Assembly: GCF_036881715.1 (NCBI RefSeq)
Contig: NZ_JBAKBF010000008.1
Location: 62,001-126,000, forward strand
Direction: 5' to 3'
Length of the DNA: 64,000 nucleotides
Origin: Pannonibacter anstelovis
GTDB taxonomy: Bacteria; Pseudomonadota; Alphaproteobacteria; Rhizobiales; Stappiaceae
Each line of letters begins with the position of its first letter. Positions within the stretch are counted from its first letter, which is position 1. Shown piece by piece: positions 26,593 through 35,856 of the stretch. A program made the position numbers and the translations under genes. The notes under the pieces are model-generated. The model ran no database searches and was not told the DNA's origin. It saw only the letters and a program-made list of their open reading frames with translations.

Positions 26593-28368
26593 TCAGAACG
26601 GGAAGAACAGCGGAATGGCGATGACCGCCACGACGGCAAACAATATGTTCAGCGGCAGCCCCACGACGAGGAAGTCGCGGAACTTGTAGCCGCCGGCACT
26701 GTAGACGAAGGTGTTGGTCTGATAGCCGATGGGCGTTGCAAAGCTGGCGCTGGCGGCAAACATCACGGCCATGATGAAGGGCCGGGGATCAAGCCCAAGC
26801 TGCTGGGCCAGCGAAATGGCCAGCGGACCGACCAGCACCGCGACCGCATTGTTGCTGACCATCTCCGTCAGGGCCGAGGTGAGAATATAGACCATGGCCA
26901 GAATGACGATCGGACTGGCATGGCCCAGCAGATGCATCACTCCGTCCACCACGAGCTGCACCGCCCCGGTCTTTTCCATGCCGATGCTGAAGCCGAGCAT
27001 GCCGTAGATGAGGAAGAGGATGTTCCAGTCAATCGAATCAAAGGCATCCTGCGGCTCGATGCAGCGCGTCATCATCACGGTGACGGCCCCGATCAGCGCC
27101 AGACCCTCGATGGGCATGATATTGAGCGCCGCAAGAACCATAACGCCCAGGATGGCGGCAATGGCGATGGGGGCTTTCTGGCGGCGGATCGGGCTTTCCT
27201 GGGGCTCCGAGAGGTTGATAAGCCCTTCGCTCTGGGCCAGCCGCTGCAGGCCCTCGGCAGGGCCTTCCAGCAGCAGCGTATCTGCGAAATGCAGGCGGAG
27301 CGTGTTGATTTCCTTGGAGATATTCCGGTCCTGCCGGTGCACGGCCATCACATAGACGCCATAGGTGCGGCGCAAGTCCAGCGAATTGAGCAGCCGCCCG
27401 ATCAGCCGTGAGTTGGGGCCGACACTGGCCTCCAGCGTGATGCTCTGATCGGCGGCAACCGGCTCGAAGCCCTGGTCGGACACATCGCGGAATTCGATCT
27501 GCCCGTCCTCCTTCAAGGCCAGAATCTCGCCTGTTCCGGTCTTCACGACAATGCGGTCACCGGCCTGCAGGGTGATGCCATCCAGCCTGTTGCGCAGGGA
27601 CTGTTCGCCGCGCAGCACGTCCACCACCCGGCTCTGGCTGTTGGTGAAAGGCAGTTCACTCAGCGTCTTGCCCACATAGCGTGAGCCCGCCGGCACCAGC
27701 AGCCGCGCCATGAAACGGCGCGAGCCGCCCTTCCCCAGCACCCCGGCCATGGACTGGCGCTCGGGCAGAAGATAGCGCACGGCAAAGAGCATGTAGAGCA
27801 GACCAACGGCGGCAAAGACAAGACCGACGCCAGTCATCTCGAACATGCCGATAGGCGGCAGCCCCGCCTTTGCCGTGATGCCGCCCATCAGAATATTGGT
27901 GGACGTGCCCACCAGCGTCAGCGTGCCGCCCACAATGGCCGCATAGGAGAGAGGAATGAGAAACTTAGATGGGGTAGAGCCGAGCTGTGCCGAAACCGCG
28001 ATCATCACCGGCGTCAGCAAAATGACCACAGGCGTGTTGTTCATGAAAGCAGACGCGATGATGGCAAAGACCATCATGATGAAGACTGCCCTGAGATAGG
28101 AGCCCTTGGCCGACGCGCCGAGCCAGTCGCCCATCACCTGAAGAACGCCGGTTCGCTCCAGAGCGGCGCTCAGAATGAACATCATGGCAATGGTGATCGG
28201 CGCCCCGGAGCTGAAGACCGACAGATATTCCCTGGTGTCGATGATGCCGGTGGCCAGAAGCACGGCCGTGCCTGCGAGCGCGGTCACTTCCGGCGGATAG
28301 ATTTCCTTGAAAAAGCTGAAGAAAACGAGGCCAAGAAGGGCGAAGACGATAAACTGGTCAAGTGTCAT
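26593..28368 (-). CDS. SLC13-family permease with two RCK_C (TrkA_C) domains
   Basis: 591 residues, convergent with liuC. About six membrane helices (~1-200), two tandem RCK_C-like soluble domains (~210-380; VPAGSRYVGKTLSELPF, QAGDRIVVKTGTGEI and SVGPNSRLIGRLLNSLDLRR), then about six more helices. The pseudo-symmetrical substrate motifs are NNTPVVILLTPVMIAVS with LVGTSTNILMGGI in the first half, and SNNAVAVLVGPLAISLAQ with IGYQTNTFVY in the second. Relatives move dicarboxylates or sulfate with sodium; the substrate here cannot be told. Confidence 0.88.
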   Translation of the reverse strand: MTLDQFIVFALLGLVFFSFFKEIYPPEVTALAGTAVLLATGIIDTREYLSVFSSGAPITIAMMFILSAALERTGVLQVMGDWLGASAKGSYLRAVFIMMVFAIIASAFMNNTPVVILLTPVMIAVSAQLGSTPSKFLIPLSYAAIVGGTLTLVGTSTNILMGGITAKAGLPPIGMFEMTGVGLVFAAVGLLYMLFAVRYLLPERQSMAGVLGKGGSRRFMARLLVPAGSRYVGKTLSELPFTNSQSRVVDVLRGEQSLRNRLDGITLQAGDRIVVKTGTGEILALKEDGQIEFRDVSDQGFEPVAADQSITLEASVGPNSRLIGRLLNSLDLRRTYGVYVMAVHRQDRNISKEINTLRLHFADTLLLEGPAEGLQRLAQSEGLINLSEPQESPIRRQKAPIAIAAILGVMVLAALNIMPIEGLALIGAVTVMMTRCIEPQDAFDSIDWNILFLIYGMLGFSIGMEKTGAVQLVVDGVMHLLGHASPIVILAMVYILTSALTEMVSNNAVAVLVGPLAISLAQQLGLDPRPFIMAVMFAASASFATPIGYQTNTFVYSAGGYKFRDFLVVGLPLNILFAVVAVIAIPLFFPF

Positions 28369-28543
28369 GTCCGGACAACACGCCTTTCAGAGCCGCAGGT
28401 TCGACGGCGGAGCCTAACACCGGCAGCGCTTGCGATGAAGCAACCGCCAGACAACTGTTTCACAGGAACGTCAATGCCATGCCACAGCGGACGCCCCCCG
28501 GAGAAAAGGATTCCTCGATGGCGCAGGGCGAACACAGACGGCC

Positions 28544-29434
28544 TCAAAGGCCCACCCGCGAACGGGTCTGCCCCTGAGGCCCGGACGAACCGGCCTGCTG
28601 CAGGGCGCGCTGCCCGGACCTTTGACGGGCCAGCAGTTCCAGCCCCTCGCGCACGGTACGCGGCATTTCCGGCGGCAGCGGCATGAAGCTTTCCTTGGGC
28701 GCAACCTTGCCATAGCGCTTTTCGCGCACCCGCCGGATGCGCCGCTTGCCGCGCTCGGACAGGCCTGTGGGCAGGTCAATGCCGGCACGGTCCATGTCGA
28801 TGAAGATACGCTCAAGATCCGGGATTGCCTCGGTGGAGATGATGAAGGTGGAGCCGTCCTTGCGGCGGAACGAAAGCGCAGTAGAGGAGCCGGAGCCGCC
28901 CAGCAGCACCACAGCCTTTTCGGCCCCCAGCATGGCTGCCGCCCAGTCCAGCGTTCCGCGCATATTGCGCAGTTTCAGCTCGACACGGGCAAGATCCGTA
29001 TAGCGCACCCGGATGACACGGCCGAGTTCCGTCACCTCGAAGCCATTGCCGAAAAACCGGATCCAGGAGGTTTCCTGCCGTACGGAAATCATGAAGACCG
29101 GGATCGACAGGCCCGCGGGCAGAAGCAGCAGAAGGAACCACAGCCCCGCACTGCCAGGCATCAGTCCCGCCCCGGCGAAAGCCGCGGTGAACAGGGGAAC
29201 TCCGAGGGAAAAACCAACGAGATCAGAGGTGGCGATCGAAGGGCGCCAGCGCGGCTGCACAGCGCCAGTGGGCGGCTTGCGGCGCGGCAGCGATGTGTAG
29301 AGCCCGACTGCGCCGCCAAGGCAAACGAGTGCGGTGAAGGCGCTGAACACGGTCAGCCCCCCGGCGAGCCCCAGTACCGCCAGCCCCATCGCCCCCGCAC
29401 GCCGCGCAAGCTCAATGGTCCCCGTCTCGCCCAA
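28544..29434 (-). CDS. Membrane protein of unknown function
   Basis: 296 residues from a TTG start five bases after GGAGG; an ATG 14 codons in is the alternative. Four hydrophobic segments lie in the first half (LAVLGLAGGLTVFSAFTALV, VCLGGAVGLY, FSLGVPLFTAAFAGAGLM, LWFLLLLLPAGLSIPVFMI). A cytoplasmic region with PH-like alternation follows (FFGNGFEVTELGRVIRVRYT, DLARVELKLRN), then a basic, Arg-rich tail. I do not recognise the family. Confidence 0.72.
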   Translation of the reverse strand: MGETGTIELARRAGAMGLAVLGLAGGLTVFSAFTALVCLGGAVGLYTSLPRRKPPTGAVQPRWRPSIATSDLVGFSLGVPLFTAAFAGAGLMPGSAGLWFLLLLLPAGLSIPVFMISVRQETSWIRFFGNGFEVTELGRVIRVRYTDLARVELKLRNMRGTLDWAAAMLGAEKAVVLLGGSGSSTALSFRRKDGSTFIISTEAIPDLERIFIDMDRAGIDLPTGLSERGKRRIRRVREKRYGKVAPKESFMPLPPEMPRTVREGLELLARQRSGQRALQQAGSSGPQGQTRSRVGL

Positions 29435-29670
29435 ACACCCCTCCGCCCGGCAGCCCGAAAGCCCCGCCGAATCACACCCCGCACACAGGCGTTAACCATG
29501 GCCTTGTCAAGGCAGTAAGGTCAAGATTGCAGCGCAAATGGGCGGTGGTGTTTGGAGGGATGGGGGATGCCCCCCCAAAGGCCAATCAGATATCCTGGCC
29601 CGGAGCAGGAGGAAGCCTCAGCTCCGCCTTCTCCCGCATCGGCGCTCCCTTCCTTGACGGGCACCCCCTT

Positions 29671-29820
29671 GCTTCCGTCTTGCCATGGCTCGACCATGGC
29701 ATCCATGCCCTTGCAGATCCCTGTGCCGGAGCGGTAACGGGGGACGTGTCTTCACAGAGACTGAGCGTGCAGCACGGTCACGGAATGGATGCCATGATCA
29801 AGTCATGGCATGACGGGAAG
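29671..29820 (+). repeat. ~150-bp dispersed element, copy 2
   Basis: Second copy of the element at 18144-18292, 150 bp against 149. The left unit is 29671-29732 with core TGCCATGG-N5-CCATGGCA at 29681. The right unit is 29769-29820 with core TGCCATGA-N5-TCATGGCA at 29790. The middle is not conserved between copies, which suggests that the two palindromic ends are what is maintained. Confidence 0.75.
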
Positions 29821-30105
29821 AGGCTTATGAGACATAAATGGAATTACAATCCGGCTTTCGCTTGGCCCTTTTGAATAATTTTCATCAACTGAACCGGTCA
29901 AACTTCAAACAACACACCTGTGAATATATTGACCTTTCCGATATCAATTAGCGAAAGAAGTTAATAATTGAAAGTGCATTTCGCCAATTAAAGGATCAGA
30001 CCATTTTTATTTAAGAATACTAAAATTCCGAAACCTATAATGCAATCCGAGCAGGATTGAAAATCTTCGCGCATCACGCTCGAAATTTTTTATTGCAGTA
30101 GTATT

Positions 30106-30120
30106 GTCAATACGATTGAC
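30106..30120. promoter_or_regulatory. Inverted repeat GTCAA-N5-TTGAC before the AlbA_2 gene
   Basis: Perfect five-base arms around TACGA, 47 bp upstream of the start codon, in AT-rich DNA. It may be an operator or part of the promoter. Confidence 0.35.
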
Positions 30121-30167
30121 TGAACGTAGATGGTCCGCCGGACTTAAAGACTAGGTGCTATTGATAC

Positions 30168-31526
30168 ATGGAAATTTCCCGCGAGCGCCTTCGAGATTTG
30201 CTGGTCGCCCCACGAGAAGACCTCGATTTCGAAGTGAAGAATTGGCTTAATCTGCAAGGCTCAAATGATGACAAAGCGACTTTAGCGAAGGCCATTCTTG
30301 CGCTTGCAAATCATGGCGGTGGGTTTATTGTACTCGGATTAACTGAAGCAGATGATGGTGTCCGAGAGGCGGAAGGGCGACCTGCTACGCTCGACGGCTA
30401 TAATCAAGATCTGATCAATGGTATTGTGCAGTACTACTGCGATCCGCCATTTCACTGTGCCGTTCATATCATTCCAAACCCCGCCGGAGCGATGTTTCCA
30501 ATCGTAGTCGTTCCGGGTGGGCATAGGGTGCCAGTTCGGGCCCGTCGAGCGGGGCCGAACGGAAATACAATCCAGAACAATGCGATCTATGTCCGCAAGC
30601 CGGGCCCCCGCAGCGAGATGCCGCAAAGCGCGCAAGACTGGGATGACCTGCTGGCTCGATGCCTCCGCAATCGACGCGATGAGATGTTCGATCAGATAAG
30701 AGACTTGATCACGGGCGCCGTCCCGCAAGCAGAACTACCGCCCGAACCAGCCCGGATAGACGAATGGATAAAAACATGCCGTCAACGGTGGACCGAGCTT
30801 ACACGGCCTCTCCCTGAGAACGTTGGGCCACGCATGCCTCACGGACGTTACTGCTTTGCATATGAAATATCAGGTGAGCGACGACAAATCGCTCCTGCAC
30901 AATTTCCCGAAGCGCTCAGGAGGTCCGTAGTTAGGCACACTGGTTGGCCTCCATTTTGGTTTCCAACCCGTGCAGGTATCGAACCATACCCAATTGATGG
31001 CGCTGTGGAATGTTGGCTAGGAGGCGACCAACAAACACCTCCAGAACAGCGAGATGCCGCACATTCTGATTTTTGGCGAGTTCACCCTGATGGCTTGGCC
31101 TTTCTTCTCCGAGGGTATCAGGAAGACGGCATGGAAGTGCAGCGTAATGGACGCGCTCCTGTTCCGCCTGCCAGTGCATTCGATATTACGCTTCCGGTCT
31201 GGAGGACAGGTGAGGCATTGCTGCATGCGAGGAATCTCGCAGACAATCTTTTTGAAGGACCGACAACGATCAGATTCGTTGCAACGTATGAAGGGTTGGC
31301 GGGACGCTCATTGGCGAGCATCGATAATCGTCGTGACGTATGGGAGGGCAGGAGATCCCACCAAGACAATATCACCTTGGAGACGAATATCGATACGCAA
31401 GCCATCGATCCAAACTTGCCAGAGATTATTCATCCCCTGCTGTCACCACTGTACGCGCTCTTCAACTTCTTCGAGTTGCCAAGTAAGCTAGTCGTGGATG
31501 AACTCGCTCGCATGAGAACAGGTTAG
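30168..31526 (+). CDS. Schlafen/AlbA_2-domain putative DNA-binding protein
   Basis: 452 residues. Residues ~10-150 match the AlbA_2 (Schlafen-type, formerly AAA_4) fold: EDLDFEVKNWLNLQG, LAKAILALANHGGGFIVLGL and the IYVRKPGPRSEMP strand. The remaining ~300 residues have no domain I can name. AlbA_2 proteins are often accessory genes, some with regulatory or phage-defence roles (general knowledge); no function is assigned here. The base composition is visibly lower in GC than in neighbours, the ribosome-binding site is weak (AGGTG), and the stop is only 19 bp from the CCA end of tRNA-Thr. All this points to horizontal acquisition. Confidence 0.8.
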   Translation: MEISRERLRDLLVAPREDLDFEVKNWLNLQGSNDDKATLAKAILALANHGGGFIVLGLTEADDGVREAEGRPATLDGYNQDLINGIVQYYCDPPFHCAVHIIPNPAGAMFPIVVVPGGHRVPVRARRAGPNGNTIQNNAIYVRKPGPRSEMPQSAQDWDDLLARCLRNRRDEMFDQIRDLITGAVPQAELPPEPARIDEWIKTCRQRWTELTRPLPENVGPRMPHGRYCFAYEISGERRQIAPAQFPEALRRSVVRHTGWPPFWFPTRAGIEPYPIDGAVECWLGGDQQTPPEQRDAAHSDFWRVHPDGLAFLLRGYQEDGMEVQRNGRAPVPPASAFDITLPVWRTGEALLHARNLADNLFEGPTTIRFVATYEGLAGRSLASIDNRRDVWEGRRSHQDNITLETNIDTQAIDPNLPEIIHPLLSPLYALFNFFELPSKLVVDELARMRTG

Positions 31527-31545
31527 GAATTACCAAGGGAAACAC

Positions 31546-31621
31546 TGGTGCCGCTTGCAGGACTCGAACCTGCGACCCCATCATTACGAATGATGTGCTC
31601 TACCAACTGAGCTAAAGCGGC
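31546..31621 (-). tRNA. tRNA-Thr (anticodon CGT)
   Basis: Folds as a normal tRNA: acceptor GCCGCTT/AAGCGGC, D-arm with GCTCAGTTGGTAGAGC, anticodon arm CATCA-TTCGTAA-TGATG giving anticodon CGT, T-arm GCAGG-TTCGAGT-CCTGC, discriminator A and an encoded CCA. The 3' end faces the AlbA_2 gene, the side on which integrative elements usually insert. Confidence 0.97.
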
Positions 31622-32020
31622 TTATCCGGCTGGAGCGATGGAAGCTCTTGCGGATGGTGTCCGGCGCGAGGCGCGGAGACCGGCACCGCTTGGTGCGGTG
31701 GTGCGCGCTTGATAGCGGAGGCGGGGCGGGGATGCAAGAGGGTTTCTTGCAAGATTGTCACTGCCCTTCCCGCCTGTGGATGCTTCAGCATCCGCGCGGC
31801 TCCGGGCGGCGTTTGAGGGCCTGCGACGGGACACGCACCAAAGAAGATCCGGCGGATTGCTGCCGCAAAGGCCGGGAGCACGGCGGCCCCACTGACACTG
31901 CCCGGAGAGCGCAGTGCGGGCCGGGCAACATCCAGAAGACGCAGAGCGGTGCACGCCTTACAGGTCCCGGCCCAGAGGTCAGCAGGGGGCCGGGCCGGTG
32001 CGTGGAGAGGCGTTGCGCGT

Positions 32021-32053
32021 CTTCCGGCGGTCTTCCGGCGGTCTTGGGGCGGT
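32021..32053 (+). repeat. Three 11-bp tandem repeats
   Basis: Two exact copies of CTTCCGGCGGT and a third, CTTGGGGCGGT, head to tail. The third unit overlaps the stem-loop beyond the hemY-like gene. Confidence 0.7.
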
Positions 32054-32069
32054 CTTCTGCCCCAGGACC
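32040..32069 (-). terminator. Stem-loop downstream of the hemY-like gene
   Basis: GGTCTTGGGGC (32040-32050) pairs with GCCCCAGGACC (32059-32069), eleven pairs including one G-T, with an eight-base loop, 11 bp past the stop. No T-run follows, so it may act with Rho or as a 3' stabiliser. Confidence 0.5.
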
Positions 32070-32079
32070 GTTCCCTGCC

Positions 32080-33879
32080 TCAGTTCACGAACTTCGGCTT
32101 GGGCAGAGGCACCTCGTCGGCGGCATCCGGGCCCGGATCATCCGGCAGGCGCGGGAACGGATAGGCCGCAGCGTGGCGGACGGGGCTGTCCGCCTTGTCC
32201 GGCGCAGGTGCATCCACGGGCTGGCTTGCCGCAGGGCTGATCACATCAGCGGGGACGGGAGACGCGGCCGCCGCAGCAGCCGGGGGGGCTGCAGGCTTTC
32301 CGGCCTGCGCAGAGGCAACGCCGTTGACGGATACTGCGGCTGTCCCTGCGGGCTTGACGGCGGGTGCAGCGGCAGATTTTTCGTCAGGCTTTTCTCCCGG
32401 CTTTCCGGCCTGCTTGTCAGCCGGCTCCGGCGTCAGGTCCATCACCGGCTCGCCTCCGGCATCCGGCTTGGGCGCACGCACGGGCATGTCGAAGGGGCCG
32501 CTGGGGCGCGGCACCTGTGACGCCCCATCCTGTGGCGCGGCAAGGCCGGGGCGGTCGAACAGGGCCTCATCGGGCAGATCCAGCGCCAGCGCACCGGAGG
32601 GCGCGGGCGGCGTGTCCCAGACGAAGGCATCGAGCCGCCCCGTGACCGGCGAAACCGGCGACCAGACGGAGGAAACCACGCCATCGGCAATCCATGCCTT
32701 GTCGAGGGGCGCGCGCACGGCGCGGGCAAGCCACTCGCGCATGCGGCCCTTGTCGCCGCTTTCGGCTTCTTCCAGATCCGCCATCAGCAGGAAGGCATTG
32801 CGGGTGGGCTCGGAGCGCAGCACCTTTTTCAGCTGGGCGCGGGCTTCGGCGAATTCGCGGGCATCCAGCGCCACACGGGCGATGGCAAGCGCGCCCTCCG
32901 CCGTGTTGGGGCGCAGCGCGGCCAGCGTCTTCACCCGCTTCAGCCGGTCGGCAGCGGCATCACCAATGCGGGCATGGGCATAGGCCTCGGCCAAGTCGGG
33001 ATGCGGCGACAGGCGCCAGGTTGCTTCCAGCACCTTGGCCGCCTTGCGCACATCGCCCTTGCGGGTGGCAAGACGGGCGGTGACGGCTGCGGCAGGCACC
33101 AGATCTCCGGCCAGCCCATGCGCCTCACGGGCGAGCTGCATGGCCTGATCGGGATCGCTGTCCTCCAGCTCCAGTGCCCTTGCGGTCAGCAGCACGGCGC
33201 GCTGGCGCCGGTAGGCCGGCTTGTCGATGAGGCGGGCGGTGTAGTTCTTTTCCAGCGTGGCGATGGCAGCTTCCCAATCGGAAGCAACCGCCTGATAGCC
33301 CAGCACGGCCTTGCCGGCCCAGTCGAGGCTGGGCTGCGCCTTCAGCGCCTCTTCAGCATAATGGCGGGCCGCGGCAGGTGCGCCCTCACGCTCGGCCTCG
33401 ATGAACAGGCCATGCAGGCCGAGAACGCGGGTGCGCGGATCTTCCAGCATGGTTTCAAAGCGGCGGCGCGCCTCGTCCCGGTCACCGGACATCTGCGCGG
33501 CCTGCGCGATCAGCAATTGGGCGGCCGGTTCGCCGGGCAGCAGCTTGCCCGCCTCCAGCCCATGCTTGCGGGCAAGCTTCGCATTGCCCGTACCCAGCGC
33601 CAGCAGACCGGAGGACAGGGCCTGATAACCCCGGTCGCGGCGGCGGCGGCGGAAGAAGCGGCTGGCGATCTTCGGCGAGCGCAGCACGGTGAGCACGAGC
33701 CAGACTGCCCCGAGAAACAGCGCAAGGCCCACAATGACGACCAGCGCCACGGTGGCGGGCGGCTGCTCCCAGATGTAGCCATTCCAGGTAACGGAGACCA
33801 TGCCCGGAAGATCGGCGAGCCAGGCGAACCCGAGCGCGGCGGCAAACAGAGCGGCGAAGAAGACGAAAACGCGGATCAT
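32080..33879 (-). CDS. hemY: HemY-like TPR membrane protein
   Basis: 599 residues. Two N-terminal membrane helices (IRVFVFFAALFAAALGFAWL; VALVVIVGLALFLGAVWLVL) enclose the typical short loop MVSVTWNGYIWEQPPATVAL. A TPR-rich region follows (~80-400), then a long Pro/Ala/Lys tail (~430-599) of low complexity. It is the last gene of a hemC-hemD-Mic60-hemY order kept across alphaproteobacteria. This HemY is not the protoporphyrinogen oxidase of the same name; its biochemical role is undefined, though it is thought to support haem synthesis at the membrane. Confidence 0.9.
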   Translation of the reverse strand: MIRVFVFFAALFAAALGFAWLADLPGMVSVTWNGYIWEQPPATVALVVIVGLALFLGAVWLVLTVLRSPKIASRFFRRRRRDRGYQALSSGLLALGTGNAKLARKHGLEAGKLLPGEPAAQLLIAQAAQMSGDRDEARRRFETMLEDPRTRVLGLHGLFIEAEREGAPAAARHYAEEALKAQPSLDWAGKAVLGYQAVASDWEAAIATLEKNYTARLIDKPAYRRQRAVLLTARALELEDSDPDQAMQLAREAHGLAGDLVPAAAVTARLATRKGDVRKAAKVLEATWRLSPHPDLAEAYAHARIGDAAADRLKRVKTLAALRPNTAEGALAIARVALDAREFAEARAQLKKVLRSEPTRNAFLLMADLEEAESGDKGRMREWLARAVRAPLDKAWIADGVVSSVWSPVSPVTGRLDAFVWDTPPAPSGALALDLPDEALFDRPGLAAPQDGASQVPRPSGPFDMPVRAPKPDAGGEPVMDLTPEPADKQAGKPGEKPDEKSAAAPAVKPAGTAAVSVNGVASAQAGKPAAPPAAAAAASPVPADVISPAASQPVDAPAPDKADSPVRHAAAYPFPRLPDDPGPDAADEVPLPKPKFVN

Positions 33880-33905
33880 GCCAGTCCTCCGGGCTGCGGG
33901 TCGGA

Positions 33906-35732
33906 TCAGCTGCCCTTGCGGGCGAGGCTGGAGAGAACGTCCTTCGAGGTCTTTTCCGTAAGCGCATCAACGGCCACACGGGCGCGGGCAGAAGCTGCCC
34001 AGTCCGCGCCGGCAGCCTTGCCCGCCTCCGGCAGTTCGTCATAAGCAGTCAGCGCGGCGGGAAGATCGCCAGCAGCGACAGCATTTTCCATCCGCCGCAG
34101 GGCCGCTTCCGGCCCCTGGCCGCTGGCATCGCCGGGGCCGCGCACGGCGAAAATGGAGGCGGCGCTGGATGTCAGGCTGTCAAGGATCGAGCCGTCTTCG
34201 GCAGGCTTGGCAAAGGTGGCGTGGATGGCGCGGGCCACGGGGGCAAATTCCGCCATCAGCTTCTGCTGCGGGGCAATACCGCTTGCCGCATGGCTCTCCA
34301 GCAGGGCTATGTCCGTGCCCTCCGGCAGGCTGGCGCGCAGGGCGGCCAGTTCCGTCTCGAAGGGCTTGCCCGCATCCACCGCAGTTTTGAGCGCGGAAAC
34401 GGCAACGGCGCGCGCCGCCATTTCACGGGCGGTGGCATCACCCATGGTGGTTTCAACAGCGGCAAGGCGCTGGGTCAGCTCCCCTGCTTCGGCTTTCAGC
34501 GCATCCAGAGACCTGCGGCTTTCTTCCGTTGCCGCCGTCAGACCGGCAGACAGGCTGGTCAGCGTGCCGGCATTGCGCCCCTGCGCATCCGAAACCATGC
34601 GGATGGCCGCTTCCGTGCTGGTGGCCGCCGATTGCAGCGCCGCCAGAGAAGCAGACAGGCTGTCGATCGCCTTCTGCATGCTGTCGAGACGGGCCGAGAG
34701 CTCTGCGTCAGGCGCTGGATTGGCAGCAGGAACTGCGCTGCCATCTGGAGCAGGAGCTGGCGCCGCACCCATGCCATCCACCTTGCCGCGCAGGGCATCC
34801 AGCTGGCTGGTCAGATCGGCGAGGCGGGAAGATGTGTCACCGCGCAAGGCGTCAATTGTCTGGGTCAGACGTGTATCGAGGCTCGCCAGTTCCTCCGGGG
34901 CGGGAGGCTGGGCTTCACCCTGCGGCTGGCCCTGCGCGGGAGCCGCCTCTTGCAATTCGGCCAGGCGGCGCTCCAGCGTATCGAGACGGGTTGCATCCAG
35001 CGCGGCCTGCTCGGCAACGGCGGCACTCAGCCCGGCGCGCAGCGGAAGGTATCCCGCCAGATTGAGACCATAGCCAGCACCAAACACAGCCGCACTGACC
35101 AGCAGCGAGGCTGCCAGCGCACCGCCAAAACCGATGGAGGCGGCCGCAGGACGGCGCGGCTGAGAAGAGGACGGCGTCCGCTCAGCCTGAGCTGCGGCGG
35201 AAGAAGAGGAAGCGGCTGAAGAGTCTGACGCAGCGCTCTGCCCGGAAGGGCTGGGGGCAGCAGAATTCTGGCCTGCAGAGCTTTGCGAAGCTGCGGAAGA
35301 GGCTGATGGCTTGGCGGCACCCGCCGCGCTCTGGCTGGCAGCAGACGGGCCAGCCTGTGCGGCAGAAGCTGCGGACGCGGCCTTGGGTGCCGTTGTTTCC
35401 TGAGCCGCCTTGGGGCCTGCAGCGGCGGCGGCCTGCGGGGCTGCACCAGACGCTCCGGCCTTGGGTGCTGACGGCTTTCCTGCGGCTGACTGTTCGGCAG
35501 GAGAAGCCTTTGCCTCCTCCTTGGGCGCAGCGGCCTTGGACGTATCTGTCTTGGAAAGATCGGCCTGAGAAGCCTCGGCCTTGGAAGCCTCACCCTTTGC
35601 CTCGACCTTCTCCGGCACCAGATCGATGGTAACCGGACGGCGGGAGCCGCCTGCAGCGCCGGATGAAGATGCGCCGGTAGCAGATTCGGAGCCTTTGGCG
35701 CCCTGACCGGGCTTGTCCTTTTCGGAAACCAT
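33906..35732 (-). CDS. Mitofilin/Mic60-like membrane protein
   Basis: 608 residues from the ATG eight bases after AGGAGG; an in-frame ATG 14 codons earlier has no comparable site. A ~200-residue Ala/Ser/Lys/Pro-rich cytoplasmic region is followed by one membrane helix (FGGALAASLLVSAAVFGAGY), then a periplasmic part with coiled-coil heptads (LDTLERRLAELQ, SLDTRLTQTIDALR, LDSMQKAIDSLSASLAALQS), and a C-terminal mitofilin-type domain (~470-608; SLPEGTDIALLESHAASGI, ENAVAAGDLPAALTAYDELP). Position between hemD and hemY is that of alphaproteobacterial Mic60, the bacterial relative of the crista-junction protein, known to bend the inner membrane. Confidence 0.87.
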   Translation of the reverse strand: MVSEKDKPGQGAKGSESATGASSSGAAGGSRRPVTIDLVPEKVEAKGEASKAEASQADLSKTDTSKAAAPKEEAKASPAEQSAAGKPSAPKAGASGAAPQAAAAAGPKAAQETTAPKAASAASAAQAGPSAASQSAAGAAKPSASSAASQSSAGQNSAAPSPSGQSAASDSSAASSSSAAAQAERTPSSSQPRRPAAASIGFGGALAASLLVSAAVFGAGYGLNLAGYLPLRAGLSAAVAEQAALDATRLDTLERRLAELQEAAPAQGQPQGEAQPPAPEELASLDTRLTQTIDALRGDTSSRLADLTSQLDALRGKVDGMGAAPAPAPDGSAVPAANPAPDAELSARLDSMQKAIDSLSASLAALQSAATSTEAAIRMVSDAQGRNAGTLTSLSAGLTAATEESRRSLDALKAEAGELTQRLAAVETTMGDATAREMAARAVAVSALKTAVDAGKPFETELAALRASLPEGTDIALLESHAASGIAPQQKLMAEFAPVARAIHATFAKPAEDGSILDSLTSSAASIFAVRGPGDASGQGPEAALRRMENAVAAGDLPAALTAYDELPEAGKAAGADWAASARARVAVDALTEKTSKDVLSSLARKGS

Positions 35733-35856
35733 GACCTCTTCCTCCTGTGGCATGACCGGCTTCAGGGCCATCAACTATACACAATACCGGCAGGGCAGGA
35801 ACCGCTGACCCGGCGTGACATGATGTCTAACCGGCGCGAGCAGGCCACCCCGCTGG

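Larger units (their letters stand above)
29435..30167. other. Intergenic region, 733 bp, with repeat and AT-rich segment
   Basis: The left half is of normal composition and includes the dispersed element at 29671-29820. From about 29830 to 30160 the DNA turns sharply AT-rich: 37 of the 120 bases from 29941 to 30060 are G or C. No gene is supported. The composition break marks the left side of a probable acquired segment that continues to the tRNA gene. Confidence 0.65.
31622..32079. other. Intergenic region, 458 bp
   Basis: Lies between tRNA-Thr and the hemY-like gene, both leftward, so it holds the tRNA promoter and the hemY 3' region. GC is high and long frames exist on both strands, but none has a recognisable product. 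Near the right end there are three 11-bp tandem repeats (32021-32053) and a stem-loop. Confidence 0.5.

Noticed and set aside
29435..31545. Complete integrative element at tRNA-Thr
   Set aside because: No integrase, no mobility gene and no duplicated tRNA 3' end could be found, so only a remnant or islet is proposed.
32080..33879. HemY as protoporphyrinogen oxidase
   Set aside because: No FAD-binding motif; the protein has two membrane helices and TPR repeats, so it is the other protein that carries the HemY name.
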